From Caldisericum exile AZM16c01 (GTDB lineage Bacteria; Caldisericota; Caldisericia; Caldisericales; Caldisericaceae): DNA of 64,000 bases. The notes below the pieces were generated by a model. It was not told the DNA's origin. It searched no databases and saw nothing but the letters and a program-made list of their open reading frames with translations. The stretch covers positions 806,001-870,000 of the forward strand of contig NC_017096.1 of NCBI RefSeq assembly GCF_000284335.1, in the 5' to 3' direction. The position numbers and the translations under genes are program-made. Shown piece by piece: positions 36,027 to 46,286 of this stretch. Each line of letters begins with the position of its first letter. Position 1 is the stretch's first letter.

Positions 36027-36879
36027 ATTTAATATCCTTAATTAAAACAGTTTTATTAACTGTTTTTAGCCTCCCAAAAGCAAATCGGTCTAATTGCGCT
36101 AGGTCTTTAATTATATCAACTTTTCTGAAATATTTTTTCATCTCTTTTTTAACCTTATCTTGTATCGAAGGATCTATTTCAAAAATTACAAAGCCATCAT
36201 CCTTCAGTAACTCGAATGCCTTTTTAATTAATGCAGGATAAATTTCAAATCCATCAACTCCTCCGTCAAGCGCTATTTCTGGCTCAAACGGAAGATTCCT
36301 TACATCAATACTCCTAACGTAAGGAGGATTAGAAACTATAAAATCAAACTTATAACCCGGATTGTAATTTCTGAAATCTGTCAAAGCTAATTCGAGTCTT
36401 TCGAGTAAATTTAATCGTTCTGCATTTAATTTGGTAATCCTAATTGCATTTTCTGAAATGTCTATAGCATTACCAGTAATTTCTTTACAGTAGTGTAAGA
36501 TTGATAAAACAATTACCCCAGATCCACAACCGATATCTAAAAAACGCTGTTTTTTGCATCCATATTTTATTGCAAGCTCCGCAAGAGTTTCAGTTTCTGG
36601 TCTTGGAATTAATACTCCTTCATCAATATAAAAATCCAACCCCATGAACTCTTTATGTCTAGTAAGATATGCTAAGGGATATTTATTTCTCAATTTTTCA
36701 AGAGAACTTTTAAAAAGTTTAATTTGATGGTCAGAAAGAACTTCATTTTCTTTTAAATAAACCTTTTCCTTCTCTATTTTAAGAATATAAGAGAGCAAGA
36801 CAAGAGTTTCAAGATAGTATTCTTCGCTTACTTCTCTTAATGACCGAATTGATTCTAAGAATGCTTCTTTTACCGTCAT
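36016..36879 (-). CDS. prmC: Peptide chain release factor N5-glutamine methyltransferase
   Basis: 287 residues. The N-terminal helical domain includes [19 protein letters not shown] and [15 protein letters not shown] motif I is [16 protein letters not shown]; the catalytic NPPYV motif is in [11 protein letters not shown]. Methylates the GGQ glutamine of release factors, and its substrate gene prfA overlaps it by 4 nt upstream. Confidence 0.96.
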   Translation of the reverse strand: MTVKEAFLESIRSLREVSEEYYLETLVLLSYILKIEKEKVYLKENEVLSDHQIKLFKSSLEKLRNKYPLAYLTRHKEFMGLDFYIDEGVLIPRPETETLAELAIKYGCKKQRFLDIGCGSGVIVLSILHYCKEITGNAIDISENAIRITKLNAERLNLLERLELALTDFRNYNPGYKFDFIVSNPPYVRSIDVRNLPFEPEIALDGGVDGFEIYPALIKKAFELLKDDGFVIFEIDPSIQDKVKKEMKKYFRKVDIIKDLAQLDRFAFGRLKTVNKTVLIKDIKYEE

Positions 36880-37949
36880 GACTTTCCAAAGTATTCCTCA
36901 AGAAGCTGTGCTCTTTCATTTTCCATAAGGGCGTTTACTAGTTCATCTAAATTTCCTTCCATAATTTCAGGAAGATTATAAAGAGAAAGATTTATTCGAT
37001 GATCAGTTACTCTTCCTTGCGGAAAATTATAGGTTCTAATTCTCTCATTTCTATTTCCCCGACCAATCTGAGCACGGCGTGTACTTGTAATTTCTTGTTC
37101 TTTTTGCTGCTCGTATAAGTCGAGAAGTCTCGCCCGTAAAATTCTCATTGCTTTTATCTTATTTTGGAGTTGCGAACGCTCGTCTTGACATGTAACCATA
37201 ATTCCAGTCGGTTTGTGAATAATTCGAATTGCTGTTGCAACCTTTTGGACGTTCTGCCCACCGTGTCCACTTGCATGGAATATATCAATGCGCAAATCAT
37301 CAGGATTAATTTGCACATCAACTTCTTCTGCTTCGGGTAATACTGCAACCGTTGCAGTGGACGTATGGATTCTTCCTGACGCCTCTGTTTCAGGTACTCG
37401 CTGAACTCTATGAACTCCACTTTCGTATTTCAAATGCTTATAAACATCTTTTCCTGAAACCGAAAAAATAACTTCTTTAAAACCGCCAAGATCAGTTTCA
37501 TGAGAATCAAGAATTTCAACTCTCCATCCCATTTTATCGGCATAGCCTAAATACATTTTGTACAGGTCTTTAGCAAAAAGCGCTGCCTCTTCCCCACCAA
37601 CACCTGCTCTAATTTCCATGATTATATTTTTTCCTTCGTAAGGATCCTTTGGAATTAGAAGTATCTTAATTTCATTCAAAATACGTTCTTTCTCTTCTTC
37701 AAGATGTTCCAACTCTGTTTGAGATAGTTCTTGTAATTCTGGATCTTCAGTTTCAAGAAGTTCCTGAACACCTTTTATTTCTAACTCAACCTTTTTGTAT
37801 TTAATGTAAAGATTTACTATAGGTTCAAGTTCCTTATATTCTATAGAATACTTCTTAAAAAGTTCAGGATTTGAGATTACAGAAGAATCTGATAATAGTC
37901 TCGAAAGTTCGTTATACCTTTCAACGGTTTTCTCGAGTCGGTCAATCAT
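36876..37949 (-). CDS. prfA: Peptide chain release factor 1
   Basis: 357 residues from ATG 37949 (a GTG at 37958 is possible but the family begins MxDRL). The codon-recognition PxT-type motif is in [20 protein letters not shown], and the GGQ motif is in [16 protein letters not shown]. Releases peptides at UAA and UAG. Overlaps tdk by 8 nt and prmC by 4 nt. Confidence 0.96.
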   Translation of the reverse strand: MIDRLEKTVERYNELSRLLSDSSVISNPELFKKYSIEYKELEPIVNLYIKYKKVELEIKGVQELLETEDPELQELSQTELEHLEEEKERILNEIKILLIPKDPYEGKNIIMEIRAGVGGEEAALFAKDLYKMYLGYADKMGWRVEILDSHETDLGGFKEVIFSVSGKDVYKHLKYESGVHRVQRVPETEASGRIHTSTATVAVLPEAEEVDVQINPDDLRIDIFHASGHGGQNVQKVATAIRIIHKPTGIMVTCQDERSQLQNKIKAMRILRARLLDLYEQQKEQEITSTRRAQIGRGNRNERIRTYNFPQGRVTDHRINLSLYNLPEIMEGNLDELVNALMENERAQLLEEYFGKS

Positions 37950-38523
37950 CCTTACCACCCTTTACGTAGTGATGCAATTTACAACGTGCTTCATATGATT
38001 CGCTTGCACCTATCATAATTATAGGGTCATCGTATTTCGCAGGTTCTCCATTTATAAGTCTCTGCGTCATTGTTGCTTCTTCACCACAAACAGTACAAAT
38101 TGCATGCAGTTTCAACACTTCATCTGCAATAGCCATAATAAATGGCATTGGTCCAAATGGCTCTCCTCGAAAGTCCATGTCCAAACCAGCAACAATAACC
38201 CTCTTTCCTAACTTTGAAAGTCTTCGCAATGCATCAGTTATATCCTTATCAAAGAACTGTGCTTCGTCAATTCCAACTACTGCAGTATCTTCTTCGACTT
38301 TTTCTAAAAGTTCTTTCGTTCCCGATACAGGTATAGCCTCAACCTTTTCGCCTGCATGTGAGACAACCTCAACAACTGAATATCTGGTATCAATTGAAGG
38401 CTTGAAAACTTGCACTTTTTGCCTTGCAATTTTTGCCCGTTTAATTCTTCTTATTAACTCTTCACTTTTGCCAGAAAACATACAGCCAGTTATTACTTCA
38501 ATTTTACCAATTTTACCTTTCAT
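37942..38523 (-). CDS. tdk: Thymidine kinase
   Basis: 193 residues, type II tetrameric kinase. Walker A in [18 protein letters not shown], Walker B and catalytic glutamate in [11 protein letters not shown], lasso-domain zinc cysteines in [13 protein letters not shown] and a late CKLHH. Phosphorylates thymidine for salvage. Overlaps rho by 11 nt at its start. Confidence 0.96.
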   Translation of the reverse strand: MKGKIGKIEVITGCMFSGKSEELIRRIKRAKIARQKVQVFKPSIDTRYSVVEVVSHAGEKVEAIPVSGTKELLEKVEEDTAVVGIDEAQFFDKDITDALRRLSKLGKRVIVAGLDMDFRGEPFGPMPFIMAIADEVLKLHAICTVCGEEATMTQRLINGEPAKYDDPIIMIGASESYEARCKLHHYVKGGKDD

Positions 38524-39976
38524 CTGGCACTATACTCCTTAAAAGTTCTTCATTTGACCTTGTTTGCTTAAGCATTTCAATGAGTCTTTCAAGTGCTTCA
38601 CCTGGCTCAAGAGAACCTATGAATTTTCTCAAAGTCAAAATTCTTCGATATTCATCTTCATTATACAGAAGTTCCTCTCTTCTTGTCCCCGTCTTTTTAA
38701 TATCAATCGCAGGGAAAATTCGTTCTTCTGCTAATTCTCTGTCAAGGACTATCTCCATGTTTCCAGTCCCCTTGAACTCTTCGTAAATTACCTGGTCCAA
38801 TTTTGATCCAGTATCTATTAGCGCTGTTGCAAGAATTGTAAGACTACCGCCATTCAGTATACTTCTTGCAGCACCTAAAAACTTCTTTGGTCCTCTTATT
38901 GCAGCAGGATCAAGGCCTCCGGAAAGTGTTTTTCCACTTGTAGAACTTAGAAGGTTATAAGCGCGTGTAAGTCTTGTTATTCCATCAAGCAGTATCATCA
39001 CATCTTTTCCTATCTCGACAAGTCTCTTTGCCTTTTCTAAGGCAAGTTCAACAACTCTTATGTGATTTTCTGGAGGTTGGTCAAAAGTCGAACTTACAAC
39101 TTCTGCCGCAACTGAATTCTTCATATCTGTAACCTCTTCTGGACGCTCATCAATGAGAAGAATCATAAGGTAAATTTCTGGATGGTTCTTTACAACACTT
39201 TTTGCAATTTCTTTCATAAGCGTTGTTTTTCCAGCTTTAGGTGCAGAAACAATTAGTCCTCTCTGACCCTTTCCAAGTGGTGCAATGAGATCAATAACTC
39301 TTAAGGCAATATTACACCCGGGTGTTTCAAGAATAATTCTTTCTGTTGGATAATACGGTGTAAGATTTTCAAATATAGGCCTCTTTAAATATCCTGTAAC
39401 TTTTATTCCATTGATTGTATCAACGTTAACGAGAGCAGGATATCTTTCCCCCTCCTTTTGTGGTCTTTGGACAGGACCAGAAACAACATCACCTGTTCTA
39501 AGTCCAAATTTACGAATTAACGGGGGTGAGACATAAATATCAGTGAATGATGGAAAATAATTTGCTCTTAAAAATCCGTATCCGTCAGGATGGGCTTCAA
39601 AAAGTCCCTTAAAGTAAAGTTGTGGCTCATTGTCAACTCTCACGTAGGCAGTTTCAGGTGTTCCTTTGGAAGTATCAAGAAACTCTTGAAGACTTTCCTG
39701 TTTTTCAACTTTTTCCTCTTTTGTCTTTTGCTCTTGGAATTCAGTTGTTCCTCTTTTAGTTTGTGTTTTAGTCTCCTTTGTTGGTTCTTTTGCAGTCTCT
39801 CTTTTGTTGCTTGAGGACTGTTTTAAACTCTGTATTTGCTTATACAATTCTTTTACAAGTTCATCTTTTCTATAATGAGAATAGTTCTTTAATTTAACGA
39901 TTTGAGAAATTTTATAAAGTTCTCTTGCAGTCATTGCATTTAAATCGTTTTCAGTTAAGTTTAAGATTTCATCCAT
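38513..39976 (-). CDS. rho: Transcription termination factor Rho
   Basis: 487 residues. A SAP-like N-terminal domain ([20 protein letters not shown]) is followed by a charged low-complexity insertion at about 55-110, the cold-shock RNA-binding domain ([20 protein letters not shown]), the P-loop [14 protein letters not shown], the Q loop and the R loop region [16 protein letters not shown]. Hexameric helicase that terminates untranslated transcripts. Its presence fits the scarcity of intrinsic terminators in this window. Confidence 0.97.
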   Translation of the reverse strand: MDEILNLTENDLNAMTARELYKISQIVKLKNYSHYRKDELVKELYKQIQSLKQSSSNKRETAKEPTKETKTQTKRGTTEFQEQKTKEEKVEKQESLQEFLDTSKGTPETAYVRVDNEPQLYFKGLFEAHPDGYGFLRANYFPSFTDIYVSPPLIRKFGLRTGDVVSGPVQRPQKEGERYPALVNVDTINGIKVTGYLKRPIFENLTPYYPTERIILETPGCNIALRVIDLIAPLGKGQRGLIVSAPKAGKTTLMKEIAKSVVKNHPEIYLMILLIDERPEEVTDMKNSVAAEVVSSTFDQPPENHIRVVELALEKAKRLVEIGKDVMILLDGITRLTRAYNLLSSTSGKTLSGGLDPAAIRGPKKFLGAARSILNGGSLTILATALIDTGSKLDQVIYEEFKGTGNMEIVLDRELAEERIFPAIDIKKTGTRREELLYNEDEYRRILTLRKFIGSLEPGEALERLIEMLKQTRSNEELLRSIVPDER

Positions 39977-39991
39977 TTACCTAATGCCTCC

Positions 39992-40609
39992 TTATATTGT
40001 TAAATTATTTTGTATTTCTTCTTTTAATTTAAGAATGTAATTTTTAAATTCATTTTCAATGTGTAAGAGTCTTGACTTTGTATCCGTAACGAATTTTTCA
40101 TCTTTCACCGACTTTAGATTTATTAAAACATTTGCTTTTGCTCCATCAAATGCAGCTTCAAAAAAACTTAAAGCTGTATACAGATCAGAAATTGCAGATT
40201 TCGGACAAAATGCTTTTGCTTGGTCTAAAACTTTACTTCCATCATACAAAATATTTATAACTTCAAAAGGGACAAGAGTGGAATCTATAAGTGCTTTTTG
40301 CATTTTTTGTTTTCTTATTTCTTTTTGTTCCTCAGTGTCTTTTGGAAGTTGCACTGCTTCTATAAACCGCTCAAAAACCTCAGCATCTTTTGAAGATAGC
40401 CTAAGAAGAAGATCAGACTTTTCTTTTGTTTGTTCAATAAGCGGTTCCAAAGAAGATTCTGGATTTTTCTTTTGGTAAATAGATAGCACCATTGAAACAA
40501 GTGCAAAACCAAATGCACCAACTAGAGATGATGCAGCCCCACCACCAGGCGTAGGGTTAGAAGATGATAATTCTTCAATAAATTTTTCTAAGGGTAAATC
40601 AGAAAACAT
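39992..40609 (-). CDS. Formiminotransferase-cyclodeaminase-like protein (FTCD_C)
   Basis: 205 residues from ATG 40609, after GAGGTGG. It is helical and begins LPLEKFIEELSSSNPTPGGGAASSL, the FTCD_C signature with the GGG loop that binds the folate chain. Members are formimino-tetrahydrofolate cyclodeaminases or methenyl-tetrahydrofolate cyclohydrolases. Which reaction is used cannot be told; a link to formyl-tetrahydrofolate for fmt in the same operon is possible but inferred. First gene of the superoperon. Confidence 0.88.
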   Translation of the reverse strand: MFSDLPLEKFIEELSSSNPTPGGGAASSLVGAFGFALVSMVLSIYQKKNPESSLEPLIEQTKEKSDLLLRLSSKDAEVFERFIEAVQLPKDTEEQKEIRKQKMQKALIDSTLVPFEVINILYDGSKVLDQAKAFCPKSAISDLYTALSFFEAAFDGAKANVLINLKSVKDEKFVTDTKSRLLHIENEFKNYILKLKEEIQNNLTI

Positions 40610-40746
40610 AAACCACCTCACCTTGAGTCACATTACGAAAATAACAAAACTCCTTGAATTTCCTTTATATAATATAACAAATTGAAATTTAGTCAAGAAC
40701 CAAAAGTATGATACAAAAAAACTAAATTTTCGAATAAAATATTACG

Positions 40747-42102
40747 ATGGAAGAAATTTTAGAAAAAGTTTTAAAAACCATAGAAAAGTATAAATTAATT
40801 CAAAAAAATGAAAAAGTACTACTCGCTGTCTCTGGTGGTATAGACTCGATGACAATGCTTTCAATTTTCCATAAAATAAAGGATATAATCCAGGTCGAAA
40901 TAGGAGTTGCAACTTTTGACCATGGAATAAGAAGTGAAAGCAAAGACGAGATAAAGATTGTCGAAGAATATTCTAAAAAGTTGCAGGTTCCTTTCTTTTT
41001 CGGCGTAGGAAACGCCTTAAAGGTTCATCTAAAAACAAAAAGGAATCTTGAGGATGTTGCAAGGGAACAGAGACTAAAGTTTTTAAGAGAGGTAAAAGAG
41101 GCTAATAGTTTCAATAAAATTGCACTTGCTCATAACAAAAACGATTTCGTTGAAACTTTTTTTATGCACCTCCTTAAAGGATCAGGATTAAAAGGTATTA
41201 CAAGTATGTTGGCTATAGAGGAAGATTTGATTAGGCCATTAGTTGGAGTAACACGTGAGGAAATCGAAAACTATGCAAAGAATGAAGGAATTCCATATAT
41301 TATAGACTTAAGTAATTACAACCTTTCCTACGAAAGAAACAGATTAAGATACCAGATTTTACCACTTATCAAATCTTCATACCCGAATTTTATGGATCAT
41401 GTTCTAAATTTTTCTGATATTGCACTTAATGACGAAAATTTATTAGATAAAATTACCGCAATAGAACTTGAAGGAATTAAAAGACAAAACAACGAATATT
41501 CAATAAATCTTTTTAAACCACTTTCTCTTTCAATTAAGAGACGCATTATAAAAGAATTATTGGGGGAGAATGCAAATTATGAACGTGTAAATATGATTAT
41601 AGAATTCATAGAAAGCAACAAAAAAAAGTTTAGCATAGGGAAAGATATATACGTTGCAAAAACAGGAAATTCATTTTATATTGAACATGGCACCCCATTT
41701 ACCATTGAAAGGTCCTATATATTAAAAATTCCGGGAATTACTACAATACCTGAAGCAGAAGTAAAAATAATTTCGGAAATATTAGAGTCAAAAAAAGAAT
41801 TCGATTTAAATGATAAGACTAGTGCCGTATTTGATCTTAATTTCCTTAAATTCCCAATTTCCGTTAGGTTCAGAAAAGAGGGTGATATAATCGAGATTGA
41901 AAACGGAAAGAAGAAACTGCAAGACTTATTTGTCGACTTAAAAGTTAGGAGAGACATTAGACACAAAGTACCCATTGTAGTAGATAATGATGATAAAATA
42001 CTTTGGGTGTGCGGTGTAAGAAGAAGCACAATTGCAAAGATCGGAAAAGACACAAGAAAAGTTCTTTTTTTAAAGATAGTTCCATTAACTCAAAATTTGT
42101 GA
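40747..42102 (+). CDS. tilS: tRNA(Ile)-lysidine synthase
   Basis: 451 residues. The PP-loop is AVSGGIDSMTML at about 28-39; FDHGIR and ALAHNKNDFVETFFMHLL follow; the TilS C-terminal domain includes FRKEGDII. Makes lysidine in the anticodon of tRNA-Ile(CAU). The ATG has no Shine-Dalgarno, and a TAAAAT box ends 6 nt before it, so it may be leaderless. Head of the tilS-hpt-ftsH cluster. Confidence 0.95.
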   Translation: MEEILEKVLKTIEKYKLIQKNEKVLLAVSGGIDSMTMLSIFHKIKDIIQVEIGVATFDHGIRSESKDEIKIVEEYSKKLQVPFFFGVGNALKVHLKTKRNLEDVAREQRLKFLREVKEANSFNKIALAHNKNDFVETFFMHLLKGSGLKGITSMLAIEEDLIRPLVGVTREEIENYAKNEGIPYIIDLSNYNLSYERNRLRYQILPLIKSSYPNFMDHVLNFSDIALNDENLLDKITAIELEGIKRQNNEYSINLFKPLSLSIKRRIIKELLGENANYERVNMIIEFIESNKKKFSIGKDIYVAKTGNSFYIEHGTPFTIERSYILKIPGITTIPEAEVKIISEILESKKEFDLNDKTSAVFDLNFLKFPISVRFRKEGDIIEIENGKKKLQDLFVDLKVRRDIRHKVPIVVDNDDKILWVCGVRRSTIAKIGKDTRKVLFLKIVPLTQNL

Positions 42103-42114
42103 TATAATTGCTGT

Positions 42115-42666
42115 ATGCATGAAGATATTGAAAAAATCCTCGTATCGCAAGAAGAGATTAAAAAGAGAGTTAAAGAATTAGGAGAGGAAATTTCAAGGGA
42201 TTACAAGGACAAATTTCCTCTTTTTGTTTGCATTCTAAGAGGTGCTTTTGTATTTCTTGCTGATTTAGTAAGGGAAGTCCATGTTCCCATATCCGTTGAT
42301 TTCATGGCGATTTCAAGTTATGGTGGTAAAACTGAGTCTAGTGGACAAGTAAAGATATTAAAAGATCTTGATACACCAATTGAAGATAGGCACGTTTTAA
42401 TAGTGGAGGACATTGTTGATACTGGACTTACGATGGATGCAGTAACAAGATTATTAAAAACAAGAAAGCCAAAAAGTATAAAAATTTGCACATTATTGGA
42501 CAAAGTTGATAGAAGAATTATAAATATTAAGGTTGATTACTATGGGTTTAGAATACCTAATAGTTTTGTTGTTGGTTATGGTCTTGATTATGAAGAAAAA
42601 TACAGAAATTTGCCTTATATAGGCATCTTAAAAGAAAAAGTTTATAAGGGAGGTTCGAATAATTAA
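42115..42666 (+). CDS. hpt: Hypoxanthine phosphoribosyltransferase
   Basis: 183 residues. PRPP-binding motif VLIVEDIVDTGLTMDAV, plus the VCILRGAFVFLADLVRE and KSIKICTLLDKVDRR loops and the C-terminal FVVGYGLDY. Converts hypoxanthine or guanine with PRPP to IMP or GMP. TATAAT at 42103-42108 ends 6 nt before the ATG and no Shine-Dalgarno is seen, so it may have its own leaderless transcript. Shares TAATG with ftsH. Confidence 0.95.
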   Translation: MHEDIEKILVSQEEIKKRVKELGEEISRDYKDKFPLFVCILRGAFVFLADLVREVHVPISVDFMAISSYGGKTESSGQVKILKDLDTPIEDRHVLIVEDIVDTGLTMDAVTRLLKTRKPKSIKICTLLDKVDRRIINIKVDYYGFRIPNSFVVGYGLDYEEKYRNLPYIGILKEKVYKGGSNN

Positions 42667-44540
42667 TGGCACCAAAAAATAACAATAATCTTAAAAATTT
42701 AATGATAAGAGAAGTAATTGGATGGATACTTTTAATAATTGTATTATTTTTCGCTTCTAAGTTTCTATTTGGAAATAGTAATACTACTGTTGAGACAATT
42801 CCGTTTTCACAATTTTTAAACTACATAGAACAAAAAGAATTTACTAACGTTGTTATAAAAACACAGGATAATGTAATGACCTTAGTGATAGGCACTCTAA
42901 AAGATGGAAGACAAGTTCAGGCAAAAACTCTACCTTATTCTTCAGTTCTTGAGGATACACTAAGGCAATCAGGTACGACTTATGATGTTCAGCAGACAAA
43001 CTCAACATTCGTAAACCTTCTGTGGAATATAGTTCCATGGATTATAATGATAGGACTTTGGTGGTTCTTAATGCAAAGAATGTTAGGTGGAGCATCATCC
43101 TCTTCAAATCAAGCTTTCAGTTTTGGGAAAAGTAAGGCAAAGTTATTCCTTGAAAACAAGCCACAAATAACATTTAAAGATGTTGCAGGAGCAGATGAAG
43201 TTAAAGAAGAGGTTAAAGAAATCATTGAGTTTTTGAAAAATCCACGTAAGTTTACAAAATATGGTGCAAAAATTCCAAAAGGTGTTTTGTTGGTTGGACC
43301 TCCAGGGTGTGGTAAAACACTTATAGCAAAGGCGATAGCAGGCGAAGCAGATGTACCGTTTTTCTCTGTTTCTGGATCAGAATTTGTTGAGATGTTTGTG
43401 GGAGTAGGAGCCTCACGTGTTAGGGACCTATTTGACCAAGCAAGAAAATATGCTCCGTGTATAGTTTTTATTGATGAAATTGATGCTGTTGGTAGATACA
43501 GAGGCGCAGGAATTGGTGGTGGACATGATGAGAGAGAACAAACTTTAAACCAACTTCTTGTAGAAATGGATGGATTTGATCCCCACACTGGTATCATTGT
43601 CATTGCAGCAACCAATAGACCGGACATTCTTGACCCAGCACTTTTAAGGCCGGGAAGATTTGATAGAAGAATTGTTGTTGGATTGCCAGATACAAAAGAG
43701 AGAGAAGAAATTCTTAAATTGCATGCAAGAGGAAAACCTATTTCAGAGGATGTAAATCTTACAGCCATTGCACAGCAAACAGCAGGTTTTACAGGGGCAG
43801 ACCTTGAAAATCTTTTGAATGAAGCAGCACTAATTGCTGTAAGAAAAGGGCAAGAAAAGATAACACAAAAAGAAATAGAAGAAGCAATTGACAAAATAAT
43901 TGCAGGACCCGAAAAAAAGTCACTCGTCCTTTCAGAGGAAGAAAAAAAGATCGTCTGCTTCCACGAAACAGGGCACGCTATAGTAACAACTGCACTACCT
44001 TCAGGAGATGTGGTTCATAGAATTTCTGTTGTTTCAAGAGGCCTTGCGTTAGGCTATAATGTTCAACTACCAGAAAAAGATAAGTACTTACAGAAAAAGA
44101 GCGAACTTATTAATAAAATTGCAGCACTTTTAGGTGGACGGGCTTCAGAAGAAATATTTATAGGAGAGGTCTCAACAGGCGCAGCAAATGATCTTGAGAG
44201 AGCAACTGATATCGCTCGCAAAATGGTAAGAGCATACGGAATGTCAGAAAAGTTGGGACCTCTTACATTTGGAAAACAAGAAGAACTTATTTTCTTAGGT
44301 AAAGAATTAGGAGAACAAAGGAATTATAGTGAAAAGACTGCAGATCTAATTGATGCTGAAGTTAAGCGTTTTGTTGAACTTGCTTATGAAAAAGCAAAAA
44401 AAGTATTAGAAGCAAATAAAGAATTGATATTTGAAATAGTTGACGTCCTAAAGCAGAAAGAAACTCTTCAAGGTGATGAACTCAAAAACTACCTATCGAG
44501 AGTCAAAAAAGAAGAAGAACTTAATCTTGAAAGTGTATAA
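42666..44540 (+). CDS. ftsH: ATP-dependent zinc metalloprotease FtsH
   Basis: 624 residues. Two membrane helices (about 17-37 and 115-135) flank a short extracytoplasmic domain. The AAA+ module has Walker [14 protein letters not shown] (Cys in place of the usual Thr), Walker [13 protein letters not shown] and the SRH region. The M41 zinc site is FHETGHAIV with the third ligand in [14 protein letters not shown]. Degrades membrane and short-lived proteins as a hexamer. Confidence 0.97.
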   Translation: MAPKNNNNLKNLMIREVIGWILLIIVLFFASKFLFGNSNTTVETIPFSQFLNYIEQKEFTNVVIKTQDNVMTLVIGTLKDGRQVQAKTLPYSSVLEDTLRQSGTTYDVQQTNSTFVNLLWNIVPWIIMIGLWWFLMQRMLGGASSSSNQAFSFGKSKAKLFLENKPQITFKDVAGADEVKEEVKEIIEFLKNPRKFTKYGAKIPKGVLLVGPPGCGKTLIAKAIAGEADVPFFSVSGSEFVEMFVGVGASRVRDLFDQARKYAPCIVFIDEIDAVGRYRGAGIGGGHDEREQTLNQLLVEMDGFDPHTGIIVIAATNRPDILDPALLRPGRFDRRIVVGLPDTKEREEILKLHARGKPISEDVNLTAIAQQTAGFTGADLENLLNEAALIAVRKGQEKITQKEIEEAIDKIIAGPEKKSLVLSEEEKKIVCFHETGHAIVTTALPSGDVVHRISVVSRGLALGYNVQLPEKDKYLQKKSELINKIAALLGGRASEEIFIGEVSTGAANDLERATDIARKMVRAYGMSEKLGPLTFGKQEELIFLGKELGEQRNYSEKTADLIDAEVKRFVELAYEKAKKVLEANKELIFEIVDVLKQKETLQGDELKNYLSRVKKEEELNLESV

Positions 44541-45201
44541 TACACTTTACGGTTATTTTGGAAAGCAAAATTGGTGGCCTGCAGAAACTCCTTTTGAAGT
44601 AATTGTAGGTGCAATTTTGACACAACAAACCTCATGGAAAAACGTCGAAAAAGTTATTTTGAGACTAAAAGAGCATGGGTTGCTTGAGCCCCGTACTCTT
44701 TATAATTTAGATATTCAAGAACTTTCAAATTACATAAAAGAGTCTGGCTTCTACAGACTGAAAGCACAAAGATTAAAAAATTTTCTGGATTTTTTTAAAA
44801 AATATAACTTTGAGCTGCTGGATCTAACACATATTGAAATAGAAAACCTTAGAAACGAATTATTAAATATTAAAGGTGTTGGGAAGGAAACAGCAGACTC
44901 AATAATTCTTTATGCGCTGGAGAAACCCATCTTTGTAGTTGATAATTACACCAAACGATTTGCAGTGCGTTTTGGCATTTTAGAAAATATGTCGAGCTAC
45001 GACGAAATCAGATTATTGTTTGAGGATGCACTAAAAAGCGAAAATGAAAAAGAAACACTTATAAGATTTAAAGAAATGCATGCTTTAATTGTAGAATTAG
45101 GTAAAAACTTCTGTAAGAAGGAACCAAACTGCAGTGCTTGCCCTTTAGGAAACTTATGTTTAAAGAAGGGAGTAGAAAATGAGTACAGTAAGAATAGTTG
45201 A
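44476..45201 (+). CDS. Endonuclease III-like DNA glycosylase
   Basis: About 241 residues from ATG 44476, although TTG 44527 gives a more typical N-terminus. HhH-GPD fold: WWPAETPFEVIVGAILTQQT, hairpin IKGVGKETADSI and catalytic aspartate in FVVDNYTKRF. The position of the endonuclease III lyase lysine holds glutamate, so it is more likely a monofunctional glycosylase of the MagIII type. A [4Fe-4S] site is formed by C-x5-C-x2-C-x5-C at the C-terminus. The start overlaps ftsH by 14-65 nt. Confidence 0.85.
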   Translation: MNSKTTYRESKKKKNLILKVYNTLYGYFGKQNWWPAETPFEVIVGAILTQQTSWKNVEKVILRLKEHGLLEPRTLYNLDIQELSNYIKESGFYRLKAQRLKNFLDFFKKYNFELLDLTHIEIENLRNELLNIKGVGKETADSIILYALEKPIFVVDNYTKRFAVRFGILENMSSYDEIRLLFEDALKSENEKETLIRFKEMHALIVELGKNFCKKEPNCSACPLGNLCLKKGVENEYSKNS

Positions 45202-46267
45202 AGAAGTTCAATATAATAAAGAATCGTTGAGAAAAAAACTAATCGAAGTATTGGATTGGGTAAATTTTGACGAAATAAAAGACAAAAATATTTTAGTTTT
45301 TTTTGACTTTCCGACACCTGATAATTTAGTAATTTATGAATTAAAAAATTTTCTAAAAGAAAAGGGCGTTGCGAAAGTTGAATTTGGCACTTCAATTTTG
45401 ACACACAAACAAAGGGAGTTGATATCGAACTTATTAGAGAACGGAATTACTGTACATGATTTTCGGAACGAACCTTATGAAGAATTTGCCGTTGATTTAA
45501 AAAGTAAAAAAAATGAACACTATTTTGGATATAAGATGCTATCGCCTGCCCAATATCAAGCAGAAAAAGCTTTTGAAAATTCAGACATTTTCAAAGTAAG
45601 GACATTAAAAAAAGTTTATATACCGGAGGCAATTGCAAACAGTGACTATATAATACCAATCATTAAGATAAAAGATTCTCCCGTAGGCAAGATTGGCGGA
45701 TTTATAAACTCACTTCTTTACATTGTTCCTACGAATATACGCTCAGAAATACTTTTAAAAAATCTTTCAATGAAATTTGCTGACTCCTTATTAGACGTCT
45801 ATGGTGTAATTAAGAAGTCTGTACTTTTTGGGTTAGTTGACGCGGTAAATGGAGATTTAACTCACACAGAAGAAGACAATTTTGGTTTATTATTATCATC
45901 CAACGACTTATTGGCATTGGACTCGGTAATTTCTGTTCTTGTAGGCTTCCGCTCCTCAGATATCGAATCAAATAAATTAGGCTCAGTCTACGATTTAGGC
46001 CATGGTCTTTTAAAAGAAATTGTAATTGATGGTGCAGATTTTCTAAAGCTCAGAAAAGAGCTAACCAAAAAACTGAAGTTTAGCAAATTCTTCGGCAAGA
46101 AAGTAACACCTTCAATTTTAGAACAAACCAAGGAACTTGATACTATAAGTTTATTCTGTCCAACTGGTGCAATCATAAAAGAAGACTCTCAATATAAAAT
46201 AGATAAATCTAAGTGTATCAACTGTAATTTCTGCGTTGAGCTATCGCCTGAAATTTTTGGTTCATAA
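45179..46267 (+). CDS. DUF362-family protein with a C-terminal 4Fe-4S motif
   Basis: 362 residues. The DUF362 core runs through LSPAQYQAEKAF, SDYIIPIIKIKD and VNGDLTHTEEDNFGLL. The C-terminus has FCPTGAI followed by KCINCNFC, enough for one cubane cluster. The function of the family is unknown; it is often found near Fe-S and redox genes. Overlaps the glycosylase gene by 23 nt. The residue run is typical of soluble cytoplasmic proteins. Confidence 0.8.
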   Translation: MSTVRIVEEVQYNKESLRKKLIEVLDWVNFDEIKDKNILVFFDFPTPDNLVIYELKNFLKEKGVAKVEFGTSILTHKQRELISNLLENGITVHDFRNEPYEEFAVDLKSKKNEHYFGYKMLSPAQYQAEKAFENSDIFKVRTLKKVYIPEAIANSDYIIPIIKIKDSPVGKIGGFINSLLYIVPTNIRSEILLKNLSMKFADSLLDVYGVIKKSVLFGLVDAVNGDLTHTEEDNFGLLLSSNDLLALDSVISVLVGFRSSDIESNKLGSVYDLGHGLLKEIVIDGADFLKLRKELTKKLKFSKFFGKKVTPSILEQTKELDTISLFCPTGAIIKEDSQYKIDKSKCINCNFCVELSPEIFGS

Positions 46268-46286
46268 GCTTTGCGAATTTAGAAAA

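Noticed and set aside
43109-43894. Long open frame antisense to ftsH
   Set aside because: It is a shadow of the conserved AAA+ coding sequence, has no ribosome-binding site and gives a Ser/Pro-rich product without recognisable domains.
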